Source: Gaetbulibacter sp. 4G1
GTDB taxonomy: Bacteria > Bacteroidota > Bacteroidia > Flavobacteriales > Flavobacteriaceae
Assembly: GCF_002741945.1 (NCBI RefSeq)
Contig: NZ_MDVN01000022.1
Coordinates: 744,001-808,000 of the forward strand
DNA length: 64,000 nt
Direction of reading: 5' to 3'
The notes under the pieces: generated by a model
Seen by the model: only the letters and a program-made list of their open reading frames with translations
What the model was told of the DNA's origin: nothing
Database searches by the model: none
Made by a program: the position numbers and the translations under genes
Shown: positions 1 through 8,797 of the stretch, one piece after another
Numbering within the stretch: the first letter of the stretch is position 1
Layout of the letters: each line of letters opens with the position of its first letter

Positions 1-1
1 A

Positions 2-259
2 AAGCATCAGTTAGTTTATGCCGAATCGACAACCGATGTACCTTTCACTAAACAAATGAATAGTTATTTTATTTTAGAAGAAACTCAGGTAGGGTACACA
101 AAATTAAATATTGAGGTTTTCGCAGATTTTAAGCCTTTCGGGATATTCATGAAACCCTTATTAAAATCGAAACTTAAAGCCAACATATCAGAAAGCATAA
201 AAGAGCTTGTACTTCTAATAGGTTCTGGTTTTTCATTAAATAAGCCAACAGAAAGTTAG
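2..259 (+). CDS. C-terminal part of an SRPBCC-like protein (5' end outside window)
   Basis: The reading frame is open from base 2 and ends at 259, so only the last 85 or so residues are present. Internal methionines are unlikely starts because the frame continues to the window edge. The visible part alternates beta-strand-like segments with a C-terminal helix (KSKLKANISESIKEL) of the kind that closes SRPBCC (polyketide cyclase-like) hydrophobic-pocket domains. No catalytic motif is visible. The family call is an inference from this fold pattern, and the ligand cannot be guessed. Confidence 0.5.
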   Translation, partial: KHQLVYAESTTDVPFTKQMNSYFILEETQVGYTKLNIEVFADFKPFGIFMKPLLKSKLKANISESIKELVLLIGSGFSLNKPTES

Positions 260-329
260 TTTTTAAAAATTATTTAACTCTTCAAACGTTTTCGTAAAAA
301 AACTCATTTTATACCTCTCTTTAATTAGT

Positions 330-337
330 TACATTTG
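330..337 (+). promoter_or_regulatory. TAnnTTTG -7 box upstream of pgk
   Basis: TACATTTG matches the Bacteroidota -7 consensus TAnnTTTG. The position 19 bases upstream holds TTTT rather than TTTG. Transcription from here would begin near 341, which rules out the GTG at 337 as the pgk start and supports the ATG at 364. Confidence 0.55.
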
Positions 338-363
338 TGACACAATCTATTAAAACGATAATA

Positions 364-1551
364 ATGAAAACTCTTAATGATTTTAATTTTGAAAATAAAA
401 AAGCATTAATTCGCGTTGATTTTAATGTGCCTTTAAATGAAAATTTTGAAGTAACAGATGCTACAAGAATCATGTCGGCAAAACCTACAATCATTAAAAT
501 TTTAGAGGATGGAGGTAGCTGTATTTTAATGTCACATTTAGGTCGCCCAAAAGGGTTTCAAGAGGAATTTTCACTAAAACATATTGCTAGTAAAGTAGAA
601 GATGTTTTAGGTGTTGAGGTTAAGTTTGCTAAAGATTGTATTGGAGAAGAAGTAGAGGCAGCAGCAGCCAATTTACAACCTGGACAAATATTATTGTTAG
701 AAAACTTGCGCTATTATAAAGAAGAAACAGCAGGCGATGTTGGGTTTGCAGAAAAACTATCAAAACTAGGAGATATTTATGTTAATGACGCTTTTGGAAC
801 AGCACACAGAGCACATGCTTCAACAACTATAGTAGCTCAGTTTTTTCAAGATAAAAAGTGCTTTGGAAACTTATTAGCTCAAGAAATTGAAAGCATTAAA
901 AAAGTTATGGAAACTGGAGAAAAACCAGTTTTGGCTGTTTTAGGTGGCGCTAAAGTTTCTTCTAAGATTACTATTATTGAGAATATTTTGGATAAAGTTG
1001 ATCATTTAATTATTGGTGGTGGCATGACCTTTACCTTTATAAAAGCACAAGGCGGAAAAATTGGAGATTCAATTTGTGAAGATGATAAAATGGATTTGGC
1101 ATTAGACATATTAAACCAAGCCAAAACAAAAAATGTTCAAATACACTTACCTGTTGATGTAATTGCAGCTAATGCATTTAGTAACGATGCCGAGACTCAA
1201 ATTGTAGATGTAACTACAATTCCTGATGGTTGGCAAGGTCTAGATGCTGGACCAAAGTCAAAAGAAATTTTCCACAATGTTGTTACGCAAAGTAAAACTA
1301 TACTTTGGAACGGACCGCTAGGTGTTTTTGAAATGGAAAGCTTTGCAAACGGTACAATTGAGCTAGGAAACTCTATCGCAGAAGCCACAAAAAATGGTGC
1401 ATTTTCTTTAGTTGGCGGAGGCGATTCTGTAGCAGCTGTAAAGCAGTTTGGCTTTCAAGACAAAGTGAGCTATGTAAGCACTGGAGGCGGTGCAATGCTA
1501 GAAAGCTTAGAAGGAAAAACACTTCCTGGAATTGCAGCAATTTTAGAATAA
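364..1551 (+). CDS. pgk: phosphoglycerate kinase
   Basis: Cytoplasmic glycolytic enzyme that transfers phosphate from 1,3-bisphosphoglycerate to ADP. The product of 395 residues has the usual length for bacterial PGK. Visible signatures are RVDFNVPL at residues 17-24 and SHLGRPKG at 57-64 (substrate side), the hinge and nucleotide region with [17 protein letters not shown], and the C-terminal GGGDSVAA and STGGGA loops. An in-frame GTG at 337 would add nine residues but overlaps a promoter -7 box, so ATG 364 is chosen. It appears to be a single-gene unit, followed by mltD after 79 bases. Confidence 0.97.
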   Translation: MKTLNDFNFENKKALIRVDFNVPLNENFEVTDATRIMSAKPTIIKILEDGGSCILMSHLGRPKGFQEEFSLKHIASKVEDVLGVEVKFAKDCIGEEVEAAAANLQPGQILLLENLRYYKEETAGDVGFAEKLSKLGDIYVNDAFGTAHRAHASTTIVAQFFQDKKCFGNLLAQEIESIKKVMETGEKPVLAVLGGAKVSSKITIIENILDKVDHLIIGGGMTFTFIKAQGGKIGDSICEDDKMDLALDILNQAKTKNVQIHLPVDVIAANAFSNDAETQIVDVTTIPDGWQGLDAGPKSKEIFHNVVTQSKTILWNGPLGVFEMESFANGTIELGNSIAEATKNGAFSLVGGGDSVAAVKQFGFQDKVSYVSTGGGAMLESLEGKTLPGIAAILE

Positions 1552-1630
1552 ACTTAATTAAGTTTTCAAATTCGCTTAAAAAATACGATTTTAGCCATAC
1601 AATCGTTCAATAACCAACTGAATAGATTTT

Positions 1631-3184
1631 ATGGCTTTCCGGTTTTTTATAATATGCTTTTTTTTAAGTTTTGGGATTTGTTTATCGCAACCTCAAGACT
1701 CTATCTTACCAAAAAAAGAATCTGCTAAAGATTCGATAATTGATGGGAAAACGCATAGTGTAAAAAAAATAGAAGCAGAAAAAGACAGCACTTCAATTAA
1801 AAAACTAGGAGACCTAGAATTTGCTGCGAAAATAGACGAAAAATGGTTAGAGGAGTTATATAGCAACAATCTTTTTGATACGATTTACAAATCGGTTACT
1901 GAGCTTACTTTTGAGCCTGTCGATTATCCAGAGCTACCAACGGACACCCTTAAAAAACGATTAAAAGAGCTAGATGCTAGAACACCTTTTAACGTAGAAT
2001 ACAATCCAGCATTAGAAAGTGTTATAAAGTCATATTTAAAGCGCCGAAGAAAGCATTTGCAAAAACTAATGACTTTGAGTGCTTTTTATTTTCCAATGTT
2101 TGAGCGCGAGTTAGATAATCATAATATCCCGTTAGAAATAAAATATTTAGCTATTGTAGAGTCAGCATTAAAACCTAGAGCTAAATCTAGAGTTGGTGCA
2201 ACAGGCTTATGGCAATTTATGTTTGGCACTGGTAAAGAGTATGGGCTGGACGTGAGTAGTTATGTTGATGAACGGAGCGACCCAATAAAATCTACTGAAG
2301 CAGCAGCAAAGTATTTATCTAAATTATATAAAATTTTTGGTGATTGGGATTTAGCTTTAGCTGCATATAATTCTGGACCAGGAAATGTTACCAAAGCCAT
2401 CAGACGCTCTGGCGGATATCAAAACTACTGGAATATTAGGCATAATTTACCTCGCGAAACCGCAGGCTACTTACCTGCATTTTTAGCAAATATGTATATT
2501 TTTGAATATGCCGAAGCTCACGGGTTTGAAAACCTTAAACCAGAATTTGCATTAGTTGAAACAGATACCGTTAGAGTAAAACACATGATAACTCTCGATC
2601 AAGTTTCAGAAGTTACTGGCACACCAATTGAAGAGCTGCAGTTTTTAAACCCTTCATATAAATTAGATATTATTCCTTTTATAGAAAAAGAAAATTATGT
2701 GTTGCGCTTACCAAGAGATGTTGTTGGGAGTTTTGTAAATAATGAAGAGAAAATCTATGCTTTTGCTAAAGAAGAGTTTGCGAAACGCGAAAAACCATTG
2801 CCTCAATTTTTTAACGCTAACGATAGGATACGTTATAGAGTTAAATCTGGTGATTATTTAGGAAAAATTTCCAGAAAATATGGAGTTCGGGTAAGTCAAA
2901 TAAAAAGATGGAACGGATTAAGAAGCAATAATTTAAGAATAGGACAGAGATTAACAATCTACCCCAGAAAACCTTATGTAGCTAGTGCTTCACCAGTAAG
3001 CAAAACAACAAAAGCAAAGCCCATTTCTGGTAATGTGATTACTTATACAGTAAAAAATGGAGACTCACTTTGGAGCATTGCGCAAAAGTTTCCGGGAGTT
3101 TCTGTTCAAAATATTAAAGATTGGAACGATATTAGTGGTAGTAAATTAAAACCAGGAATGAAGCTTAAAATATCAAAAGGATAA
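1631..3184 (+). CDS. mltD: membrane-bound lytic murein transglycosylase D with LysM repeats
   Basis: Predicted to cleave the glycan strand of peptidoglycan to 1,6-anhydromuropeptides in the periplasm. The product has 517 residues. Residues 1-19 form a signal peptide ending at CLSQ. A GH23/SLT catalytic domain covers about 155-290, with the presumed catalytic Glu at 177 in AIVESALKP, followed by GATGLWQF and AAYNSGPGNV. Two LysM modules lie near 400-446 (YRVKSGDYLGKIS) and 469-515 (YTVKNGDSLWSIA). No lipobox cysteine is seen, so membrane anchoring as in E. coli MltD is not evident. It precedes a DUF4837 lipoprotein by 25 bases and the two are probably co-transcribed. Confidence 0.93.
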   Translation: MAFRFFIICFFLSFGICLSQPQDSILPKKESAKDSIIDGKTHSVKKIEAEKDSTSIKKLGDLEFAAKIDEKWLEELYSNNLFDTIYKSVTELTFEPVDYPELPTDTLKKRLKELDARTPFNVEYNPALESVIKSYLKRRRKHLQKLMTLSAFYFPMFERELDNHNIPLEIKYLAIVESALKPRAKSRVGATGLWQFMFGTGKEYGLDVSSYVDERSDPIKSTEAAAKYLSKLYKIFGDWDLALAAYNSGPGNVTKAIRRSGGYQNYWNIRHNLPRETAGYLPAFLANMYIFEYAEAHGFENLKPEFALVETDTVRVKHMITLDQVSEVTGTPIEELQFLNPSYKLDIIPFIEKENYVLRLPRDVVGSFVNNEEKIYAFAKEEFAKREKPLPQFFNANDRIRYRVKSGDYLGKISRKYGVRVSQIKRWNGLRSNNLRIGQRLTIYPRKPYVASASPVSKTTKAKPISGNVITYTVKNGDSLWSIAQKFPGVSVQNIKDWNDISGSKLKPGMKLKISKG

Positions 3185-3209
3185 GTTCCTAAAAAACCAA
3201 AACTTAATT

Positions 3210-4217
3210 ATGCGTAATTTTCTTTTAACAACATTAGTGCTAATACTGCTAACAGCTTGCGGAGACAAAAAATCGTCAAACCAAAGAATACTTTTTGATT
3301 CATCAGGAATAGTCAACAACATATCGGTTGTGGTAAGTAATGACCTATGGAATGGAAGTATTGGAGAGACAATTAGAAATGTACTTTCAACACCTATTTA
3401 TGGTTTGCCGCAAGACGAGCCAATGTTTAAAATAAACCAAATACCTTCTTCAGTTTTTTCTGGGTTTGTAACAAAGAACAGAACCATTTTAAAAATTGAA
3501 TTAGGCAAAGAGTCGGCATTTAAGATTGCAAAAAATGTATATGCACAACCGCAAAAAGTTATTGTAGTTTCAGGAAAAACAAAGAGCGATGTTATTGAAT
3601 TACTTAAAGAAAATGCAGAAAAAATAACTAATGAATTTAATAACACCGAATTAACAGAAAAACAAAGACTTATAAATAAATCGCTTTATAATGCTAAAGA
3701 CATTCAAGAGAGCTTAGGACTAAACATTAACTTTCCAACAGCATATAGAATAGCAAAAACAACAGCAACAAAAGAAGATAAGTTTTTTTGGATAAAAAAA
3801 GATTTCAAGGCAAGCTCAAATGTTTCGGGAGACTTAAATGTACTATTATATCAAGTGCCATTAAATACCATAAATAGAGACTCAACTTTGGTAAGCCAAA
3901 TCATTAAAATTAGAGACTCTATAGGGAAAAGGTTTGTTGAAGGCGCTGTAGAAGGATCATACATGGCAACAGAAGATGCCTATACACCATTTAATTCAGA
4001 AACCATTTTAGATAATAAACCTGCTCTTGAAACAAAAGGGCTTTGGGATTTAAAAGGAGGAACATTTATGGCAGGACCTTTCGTAAATTATGCTATTGAA
4101 GATAAAATTAATAATAGATGGATTATTGCTGAAGGTTTTGTTTTTGCACCTTCAGTAGAGAAAAGAGCCTATATGTTCGAGCTCGAAGCTATTATTAAAT
4201 CTATTAAAATAAACTAA
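3210..4217 (+). CDS. DUF4837 family lipoprotein
   Basis: Lipoprotein of unknown function restricted to Bacteroidota. The 335-residue product starts with a type II signal peptide; the lipobox LLTAC puts the acylated cysteine at residue 17. The rest is a soluble alpha/beta domain without recognised catalytic residues. It sits just after mltD and before the convergent tatA, an arrangement I recognise from other Flavobacteriaceae. A cell-envelope role linked to murein turnover is only suggested by this position. A bidirectional terminator hairpin follows. Confidence 0.85.
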   Translation: MRNFLLTTLVLILLTACGDKKSSNQRILFDSSGIVNNISVVVSNDLWNGSIGETIRNVLSTPIYGLPQDEPMFKINQIPSSVFSGFVTKNRTILKIELGKESAFKIAKNVYAQPQKVIVVSGKTKSDVIELLKENAEKITNEFNNTELTEKQRLINKSLYNAKDIQESLGLNINFPTAYRIAKTTATKEDKFFWIKKDFKASSNVSGDLNVLLYQVPLNTINRDSTLVSQIIKIRDSIGKRFVEGAVEGSYMATEDAYTPFNSETILDNKPALETKGLWDLKGGTFMAGPFVNYAIEDKINNRWIIAEGFVFAPSVEKRAYMFELEAIIKSIKIN

Positions 4218-4244
4218 ACACAATTTTTTAGCTATAAATGAAAA

Positions 4245-4278
4245 CAAAAAAACCAGCACAATGTGCTGGTTTTTATTT
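4245..4278. terminator. bidirectional intrinsic terminator between DUF4837 gene and tatA
   Basis: AACCAGCACA and its exact reverse complement TGTGCTGGTT are almost back to back (4251-4260 and 4262-4271). They are flanked by an A run on the left and a T run on the right. This gives a stem with a U tract on either strand, and it sits between two convergent genes. Confidence 0.85.
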
Positions 4279-4292
4279 AAAAAAATATATCT

Positions 4293-4493
4293 CTATTCTT
4301 TTTTATCGTTTTTTTGCTTGTCGTCATTTAATTTGTCTTCATCTTTAGTAGCATCCTTAAATTCCTTAATGCCACTACCAAGACCACGCATTAACTCTGG
4401 TATTTTTTTACCTCCAAACAATAATAAAACAGCAACAACAATTAATGTTATTTGCATTGGGCCAATTGCTAATGGTAACATATATAAACTCAT
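4293..4493 (-). CDS. tatA: Sec-independent protein translocase subunit TatA/E
   Basis: Small subunit of the twin-arginine translocase, which oligomerises in the inner membrane to pass folded proteins. The 66-residue product shows a short periplasmic N-terminus, one hydrophobic helix (about 8-25, [12 protein letters not shown]), the [21 protein letters not shown] hinge and amphipathic helix, and a charged Lys/Asp-rich tail. An alternative start lies four codons in (MLPLAIGP), matching the N-terminus of many flavobacterial homologues. A TAACTTTG -7 box (minus strand, 4511-4518) lies just upstream. Confidence 0.92.
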   Translation of the reverse strand: MSLYMLPLAIGPMQITLIVVAVLLLFGGKKIPELMRGLGSGIKEFKDATKDEDKLNDDKQKNDKKE

Positions 4494-4510
4494 AATATTA
4501 AATTTAAAAG

Positions 4511-4518
4511 CAAAGTTA
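4511..4518 (-). promoter_or_regulatory. TAnnTTTG -7 box for tatA
   Basis: On the minus strand the sequence reads TAACTTTG, an exact match to the Bacteroidota -7 consensus. It lies about 18 bases upstream of the tatA start codon. No TTTG at the -33 spacing is present. Confidence 0.45.
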
Positions 4519-4593
4519 ATAATTAAAGTTTAATAATCTCGTTTTAAGCATAACTTTAGCATAAAGAGAATCATGTTGTGCAATAATTTTACA

Positions 4594-4601
4594 TATTTTT
4601 G
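4594..4601 (+). promoter_or_regulatory. TAnnTTTG -7 box upstream of M23 peptidase gene
   Basis: TATTTTTG matches TAnnTTTG and ends only seven bases before the ATG at 4609. If used, the transcript would have a leader of a few bases. A TTG at 4576-4578 is nearby, but at 15 rather than 19 bases spacing. Confidence 0.4.
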
Positions 4602-4608
4602 TTTTTAA

Positions 4609-5478
4609 ATGGAGGAGAAAAAAAAAGAATCTAAAAAAATAAAACGAAAACTTCTTGATAAGTATCGGTTGGTTATTCTTAATGAAAACACTTTCGAGGA
4701 ACGCTTATCTTTTAAATTAACACGATTAAATGTTTTTGTATTAGCATCAATATCTGTCATTGTTTTAATAACGGCCACTTATGCATTGATTGCTTTCACC
4801 CCGCTAAGGGAGTATATTCCTGGATATTCTTCTACTAAACTAAAAAAGAAGGCTATAGAACTTAATTATAAAACCGACTCGCTACAACAAGTTATTTCAA
4901 TGAACCAGCGATATTACTCTTCAATTAAAAAAGTTTTACAAGGAGATGTTAGCGCTACAGATTTCAATAAAGACTCTATAATTGAGGCGGCTAAACTAGA
5001 AATTAGTGAAGTAGATTTAAACCCAAACCTAGAAGATTCATTATTACGCCAAAAAGTAGATAAAGAGGATAAGTATAATTTATTTGAATCGGCTACATCG
5101 GCTGCAAATTTTGTATTGTTTCCTCCAGTAAATGGCACTATAAGTGAACCATACAACCTTAAAGAAAAGCATTATGCAGTAGATGTTGTTGTTGCTAAAG
5201 ATGCGCCAATAAAGGCCACAGCAGATGGTATTGTAATTTTTGCAGAATGGACAACTAGCACAGGGCACGTCATTATTATAGAGCACAGTTACGGGCTAAT
5301 TTCAGTTTACAAACATAATGCAGCTCTAACAAAAACTCAAGGCGACTTGGTAAAAGCAGGAGAAGTAATTGCTACAGCAGGAAGCTCTGGAGAGCTTTCA
5401 ACAGGGCCACATTTACATTTCGAGCTTTGGAACGATGGTTACCCAATTAACCCAACAAACTTTATAGATTTTAAATAG
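4609..5478 (+). CDS. membrane-anchored M23 (LytM) peptidase
   Basis: Predicted peptidoglycan endopeptidase acting in the periplasm. Of 289 residues, 1-39 are basic and cytoplasmic, 41-64 form one transmembrane helix, 75-150 are a helical linker, and the M23 domain occupies about 175-285. The zinc ligands expected for LytM are present: HYAVD near 188-192 and HLHFELW near 267-273. This one therefore looks catalytically competent, unlike the EnvC-like protein at 57927. It begins after the divergent tatA with its own -7 box. A hairpin repeat element follows the stop codon. Confidence 0.9.
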   Translation: MEEKKKESKKIKRKLLDKYRLVILNENTFEERLSFKLTRLNVFVLASISVIVLITATYALIAFTPLREYIPGYSSTKLKKKAIELNYKTDSLQQVISMNQRYYSSIKKVLQGDVSATDFNKDSIIEAAKLEISEVDLNPNLEDSLLRQKVDKEDKYNLFESATSAANFVLFPPVNGTISEPYNLKEKHYAVDVVVAKDAPIKATADGIVIFAEWTTSTGHVIIIEHSYGLISVYKHNAALTKTQGDLVKAGEVIATAGSSGELSTGPHLHFELWNDGYPINPTNFIDFK

Positions 5479-5483
5479 AAGTT

Positions 5484-5559
5484 GTCCCCTCGAGCGTAGT
5501 CGAGAGGTTATAAAAATATAATTAATAAAAATAGAGGTCTCGACTGCGCTCGACCTGAC
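5484..5559. repeat. inverted pair of dispersed intergenic repeat
   Basis: Copy A (5484-5508, core TCGAGCGTAGTCGAGA) and copy B (5535-5559, core TCTCGACTGCGCTCGA) are imperfect reverse complements separated by 26 A/T-rich bases, so the whole unit can fold into a long hairpin. The same kind of GTC...TCGAGCGxAGTCGAGA element is common between flavobacterial genes. Related fragments appear elsewhere in this window (52060). Confidence 0.7.
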
Positions 5560-5576
5560 ATTATTCTAAATAATAA

Positions 5577-7061
5577 ATGCTATCATTAAAACCAGCTATA
5601 GCTAAATCCTTAGCAAAACGTGTTTATAAGAGTATTCAAAAATGGGCAAAGAAACCTATTGAAACCCAAGAAAAAGTTTTTCAAAGTTTAATAAGTAAAG
5701 CCGTAGAAACTGAATTTGGAAGAGACCATGATTTTATAAGCATAAACAATCATTCTGATTTTGTAAAGCGTGTACCAATTAGAGATTATGAAGCCTTAAA
5801 GCCTTATGTTGAAAGAGTAGTTGCTGGCGAAGAAGATATACTTTGGATAGGCAAACCGATTTATTTTGCTAAAACATCTGGAACAACATCAGGCTCTAAA
5901 TATATTCCTATCACAAAAGAAAGTATGCCTACACATGTAGATGCTGCAAGAAATGCTATTTTAATGTATATTAAAGAGACTGGAAATGCAAAATTTGTTG
6001 ACGGTAAGATGATTTTTTTACAAGGAAGCCCAGTCTTAAAGGAGCAAAACGGTATTCAATTAGGAAGGCTTTCAGGTATTGTTGCTCATTATGTGCCTAA
6101 ATACCTTCAAAAAAACAGGATGCCTTCTTATAAAACAAACTGTATTGATGATTGGGAAACAAAAGTTGATGCAATTGTAGAGGAAACACTGTCTGAAAAC
6201 ATGACGATTATTTCTGGCATTCCATCGTGGGTTCAAATGTATTTTGAAAAACTTCAGCAGAAAACAGGAAAACAGATTGGCGATATTTTCAAAAATTTTA
6301 ATCTCTTTATTTTTGGTGGAGTAAATTATGAACCCTACAGAGCAAAATTTGAAAACCTTATAGGCAGAAAAGTAGATAGTATTGAGTTGTACCCTGCTAG
6401 CGAGGGCTTTTTTGCTTTCCAAGACAAACAAAGCGAGAAAGGAATGCTACTTCAGTTAAATTCAGGCATTTTTTATGAGTTTATAAAAGCTGATGATTTT
6501 TTTAGTGAAAACCCAAAGCGGATAACTCTTGAAGCTGTTGAGGTAGGTGTAAATTATGTGATGATAATTTCAACCAATGCAGGGCTTTGGGCTTATAATA
6601 TTGGTGATACGGTAGAGTTTACATCAACAAAACCTTATCGAGTTATTGTTTCTGGTAGAATAAAACATTTTATATCTGCTTTTGGTGAGCATGTAATTGG
6701 TAAAGAAGTTGAACAAGCTATGCAGGAAGCGATAAAAAATACTAACATTAGTGTTTCAGAGTTTACAGTAGCACCTCAAATAACCCCAAAAGAAGGATTG
6801 CCTTACCATGAGTGGTTTGTGGAATTTGAAAACGAACCAGAAAACCTTTCCGCTTTAGCGAAAAAAATAGATGAATCGCTTCAAAAACAAAACAGTTATT
6901 ATTTTGATTTAATACAAGGTAAAGTATTGCAACCACTAAAAATCACTAAAGTAAAAAAAGGAGGGTTTCAAGACTATATGAAGTCTGTTGGGAAACTGGG
7001 TGGTCAAAATAAAATTCCTCGATTATCAAACGACAGAAATATTGTTAAAGATTTTTCGTAA
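5577..7061 (+). CDS. GH3-family acyl/aminoacyl-adenylate enzyme
   Basis: Belongs to the GH3 branch of the ANL (adenylate-forming) superfamily, in which plant members conjugate amino acids to acyl substrates; bacterial substrates are largely unknown. The 494-residue product has the expected length. The ATP-binding loop KTSGTTSGSKYIPIT lies near residues 98-112, followed by LYPASEGFFAFQ and the hinge region SGRIKHFISAFGEHV. No signal peptide or membrane segment is visible. It precedes the DUF6909 gene, a pairing I recognise from other Flavobacteriaceae, although that gene seems to have its own promoter. Confidence 0.88.
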   Translation: MLSLKPAIAKSLAKRVYKSIQKWAKKPIETQEKVFQSLISKAVETEFGRDHDFISINNHSDFVKRVPIRDYEALKPYVERVVAGEEDILWIGKPIYFAKTSGTTSGSKYIPITKESMPTHVDAARNAILMYIKETGNAKFVDGKMIFLQGSPVLKEQNGIQLGRLSGIVAHYVPKYLQKNRMPSYKTNCIDDWETKVDAIVEETLSENMTIISGIPSWVQMYFEKLQQKTGKQIGDIFKNFNLFIFGGVNYEPYRAKFENLIGRKVDSIELYPASEGFFAFQDKQSEKGMLLQLNSGIFYEFIKADDFFSENPKRITLEAVEVGVNYVMIISTNAGLWAYNIGDTVEFTSTKPYRVIVSGRIKHFISAFGEHVIGKEVEQAMQEAIKNTNISVSEFTVAPQITPKEGLPYHEWFVEFENEPENLSALAKKIDESLQKQNSYYFDLIQGKVLQPLKITKVKKGGFQDYMKSVGKLGGQNKIPRLSNDRNIVKDFS

Positions 7062-7082
7062 ATTAATTAAGGCAAATAGTAT

Positions 7083-7090
7083 TATCTTTG
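7083..7090 (+). promoter_or_regulatory. TAnnTTTG -7 box upstream of DUF6909 gene
   Basis: TATCTTTG is an exact -7 match. The in-frame TTG at 7088 falls inside it, so translation most likely begins at ATG 7106. No TTTG is found 19 bases upstream. Confidence 0.5.
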
Positions 7091-7105
7091 CAAGAATTAA
7101 AATTT

Positions 7106-8785
7106 ATGAGTAAAAAGAGACATCACGAAAGAACGAGAGCGCAAGAAAGTTCGAATGCCATTGAGAGAATGTACATTACTATGCGCCATTTGTTTAACAG
7201 AGGTTTTTATAAACCAATGGGCGTGTCTGGTGAAACTTTGCGACAGTCATTGTTATTATTGAGACCAGAAATATATGGATCAATAGGAGATGAAAAAGCA
7301 GAATTAGAAGGTTTACTTTATGTAATTGACAGATTGCCAATAGGAATTGAAGAATGTACTTTTATTAATTTAACAAGTGACGAAGGCTATTCGGATTCTC
7401 ATTTCAAACCTATAATTCCACCAAAAAGAAGGCGTAATTGTTATAGAATTGATGACGAACAAATGAATATTGAGATTACTAGAGGGCGCTCAGAAATCTA
7501 CGATATTTTAACACATCTTACATTTCTTTTTGTAGAGTCTCATAAAATAAGTAATCGTGTTATTATTGACGATAAAGGAAACACAACAAGAGATTGGGTT
7601 AAGTTAGAAAAAGCAGTTTTATCAACTAAAAAACTAACACAACCAGAGCGAGAAATTGCTATTACGCATACTGCAAATATTTTAGGTCGTACTTTTAATG
7701 AATTAAGAGACGTATATTCTAATTTTGCAACACCAAAACAACCAGAGCGCTTGTTACATATTGTGTATTGGTTAGGTAAGTTGGCTATCGAAGAGCAAAT
7801 AAATAATAACAAAAGAACAGTTACTTTTAGCCCTGTGCTAAGAGAGCGCCTTGGACACCACATACATGGTGAGATTTGGGCAAATACAATTAAAGAGGTT
7901 TTACATAAAAATAATTTATTAGAAAGACCTATACATATTATTAGTGCGAATATGCATAGTGTTATGAATACGCTTTTTGCACCAAATGCTTTAAAATCAA
8001 AAAAAGATATTTTTGAGGTTTATGAGTCTTTAAGTCAAAAAGAAAGTGAAAGCCTCAGAAATAAAGTAACAAAGGAAGCGTTACATCGCGGTATGATTTA
8101 TATAGAAGACACTTCGGGCACTAATATAGACGTTCAGATTTTTGATACTGAAAAAATGGAGACTTCTAAAATTGATATAAAAACAAACGAAGCGGTTTTA
8201 AAATCAAAAAAACCAGTGATTGTAGTTATGGATTATGCTTTTGGAGAGCAAGCCTATGAAACTATTGATGAATTATTGAAACCCTATAAGGTAAAGAAAA
8301 ATAAGATACATTTAGACGTCGAATCGATATCTATAATGGGTAAAGCAGGTATTTTAGAAGGAGGTAAAGGCGATATTATGATTCCTACAGCACATATTTT
8401 TGAAGGAACAGCAGACAATTACCCCTTTACAAATGAATTAAAAAAATCAGATTTAGAAGGGCAAGGTGTAAATGTTTATGAAGGATCAATGATTACGGTT
8501 TTAGGCACGTCGCTACAGAATAAAGACATTTTAAAATTCTTTTACAACTCAACATGGAGTGTTATTGGCTTAGAAATGGAAGGCGCACATTATCAGAAGG
8601 CTATTCAGGCAGCATCAAAAGTTAGAAACAGTATAAATCCAAATGTAAAAGTACGTTATGCGTATTACGCGAGTGATAACCCCTTAGAAACGGGAAGTAC
8701 TTTGGCGTCAGGCGGACTAGGAACTTCTGGTGTAAAACCAACATATTTAATTACAAGAAAAATATTAGAACAACTATTTAATTAA
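7106..8785 (+). CDS. DUF6909 family protein
   Basis: A 559-residue cytoplasmic protein that I recognise only as a conserved Bacteroidota family (DUF6909). The N-terminal 300 residues are rich in charged helices and start with a basic stretch (MSKKRHHERTRAQ). The C-terminal part (about 360-555) contains SIMGKAGILEGGKGDIMIP, a second glycine-rich strand, and VIGLEMEGAHY. That spacing resembles the nucleoside phosphorylase/nucleosidase fold, where an EMEA/EMEG motif binds the ribose. This is an inference from pattern only. The start at ATG 7106 is chosen because the upstream TTG lies in a promoter box. Confidence 0.8.
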   Translation: MSKKRHHERTRAQESSNAIERMYITMRHLFNRGFYKPMGVSGETLRQSLLLLRPEIYGSIGDEKAELEGLLYVIDRLPIGIEECTFINLTSDEGYSDSHFKPIIPPKRRRNCYRIDDEQMNIEITRGRSEIYDILTHLTFLFVESHKISNRVIIDDKGNTTRDWVKLEKAVLSTKKLTQPEREIAITHTANILGRTFNELRDVYSNFATPKQPERLLHIVYWLGKLAIEEQINNNKRTVTFSPVLRERLGHHIHGEIWANTIKEVLHKNNLLERPIHIISANMHSVMNTLFAPNALKSKKDIFEVYESLSQKESESLRNKVTKEALHRGMIYIEDTSGTNIDVQIFDTEKMETSKIDIKTNEAVLKSKKPVIVVMDYAFGEQAYETIDELLKPYKVKKNKIHLDVESISIMGKAGILEGGKGDIMIPTAHIFEGTADNYPFTNELKKSDLEGQGVNVYEGSMITVLGTSLQNKDILKFFYNSTWSVIGLEMEGAHYQKAIQAASKVRNSINPNVKVRYAYYASDNPLETGSTLASGGLGTSGVKPTYLITRKILEQLFN

Positions 8786-8797
8786 TATAATAAAATT

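Noticed and set aside
337-363. GTG start giving pgk nine extra residues
   Set aside because: The GTG overlaps the TACATTTG promoter box, and family N-termini match the ATG at 364.
1552-1575. ACTTAATTAAGT after pgk as a terminator
   Set aside because: The A/T-only palindrome has no loop and only a short T run; too weak to call.
4261-4533. Plus-strand reading frame of 90 residues opposite tatA
   Set aside because: It is the antisense shadow of tatA and begins within the terminator hairpin.
5484-5559. CRISPR array
   Set aside because: Only two inverted copies, not regularly spaced direct repeats, and no cas genes.
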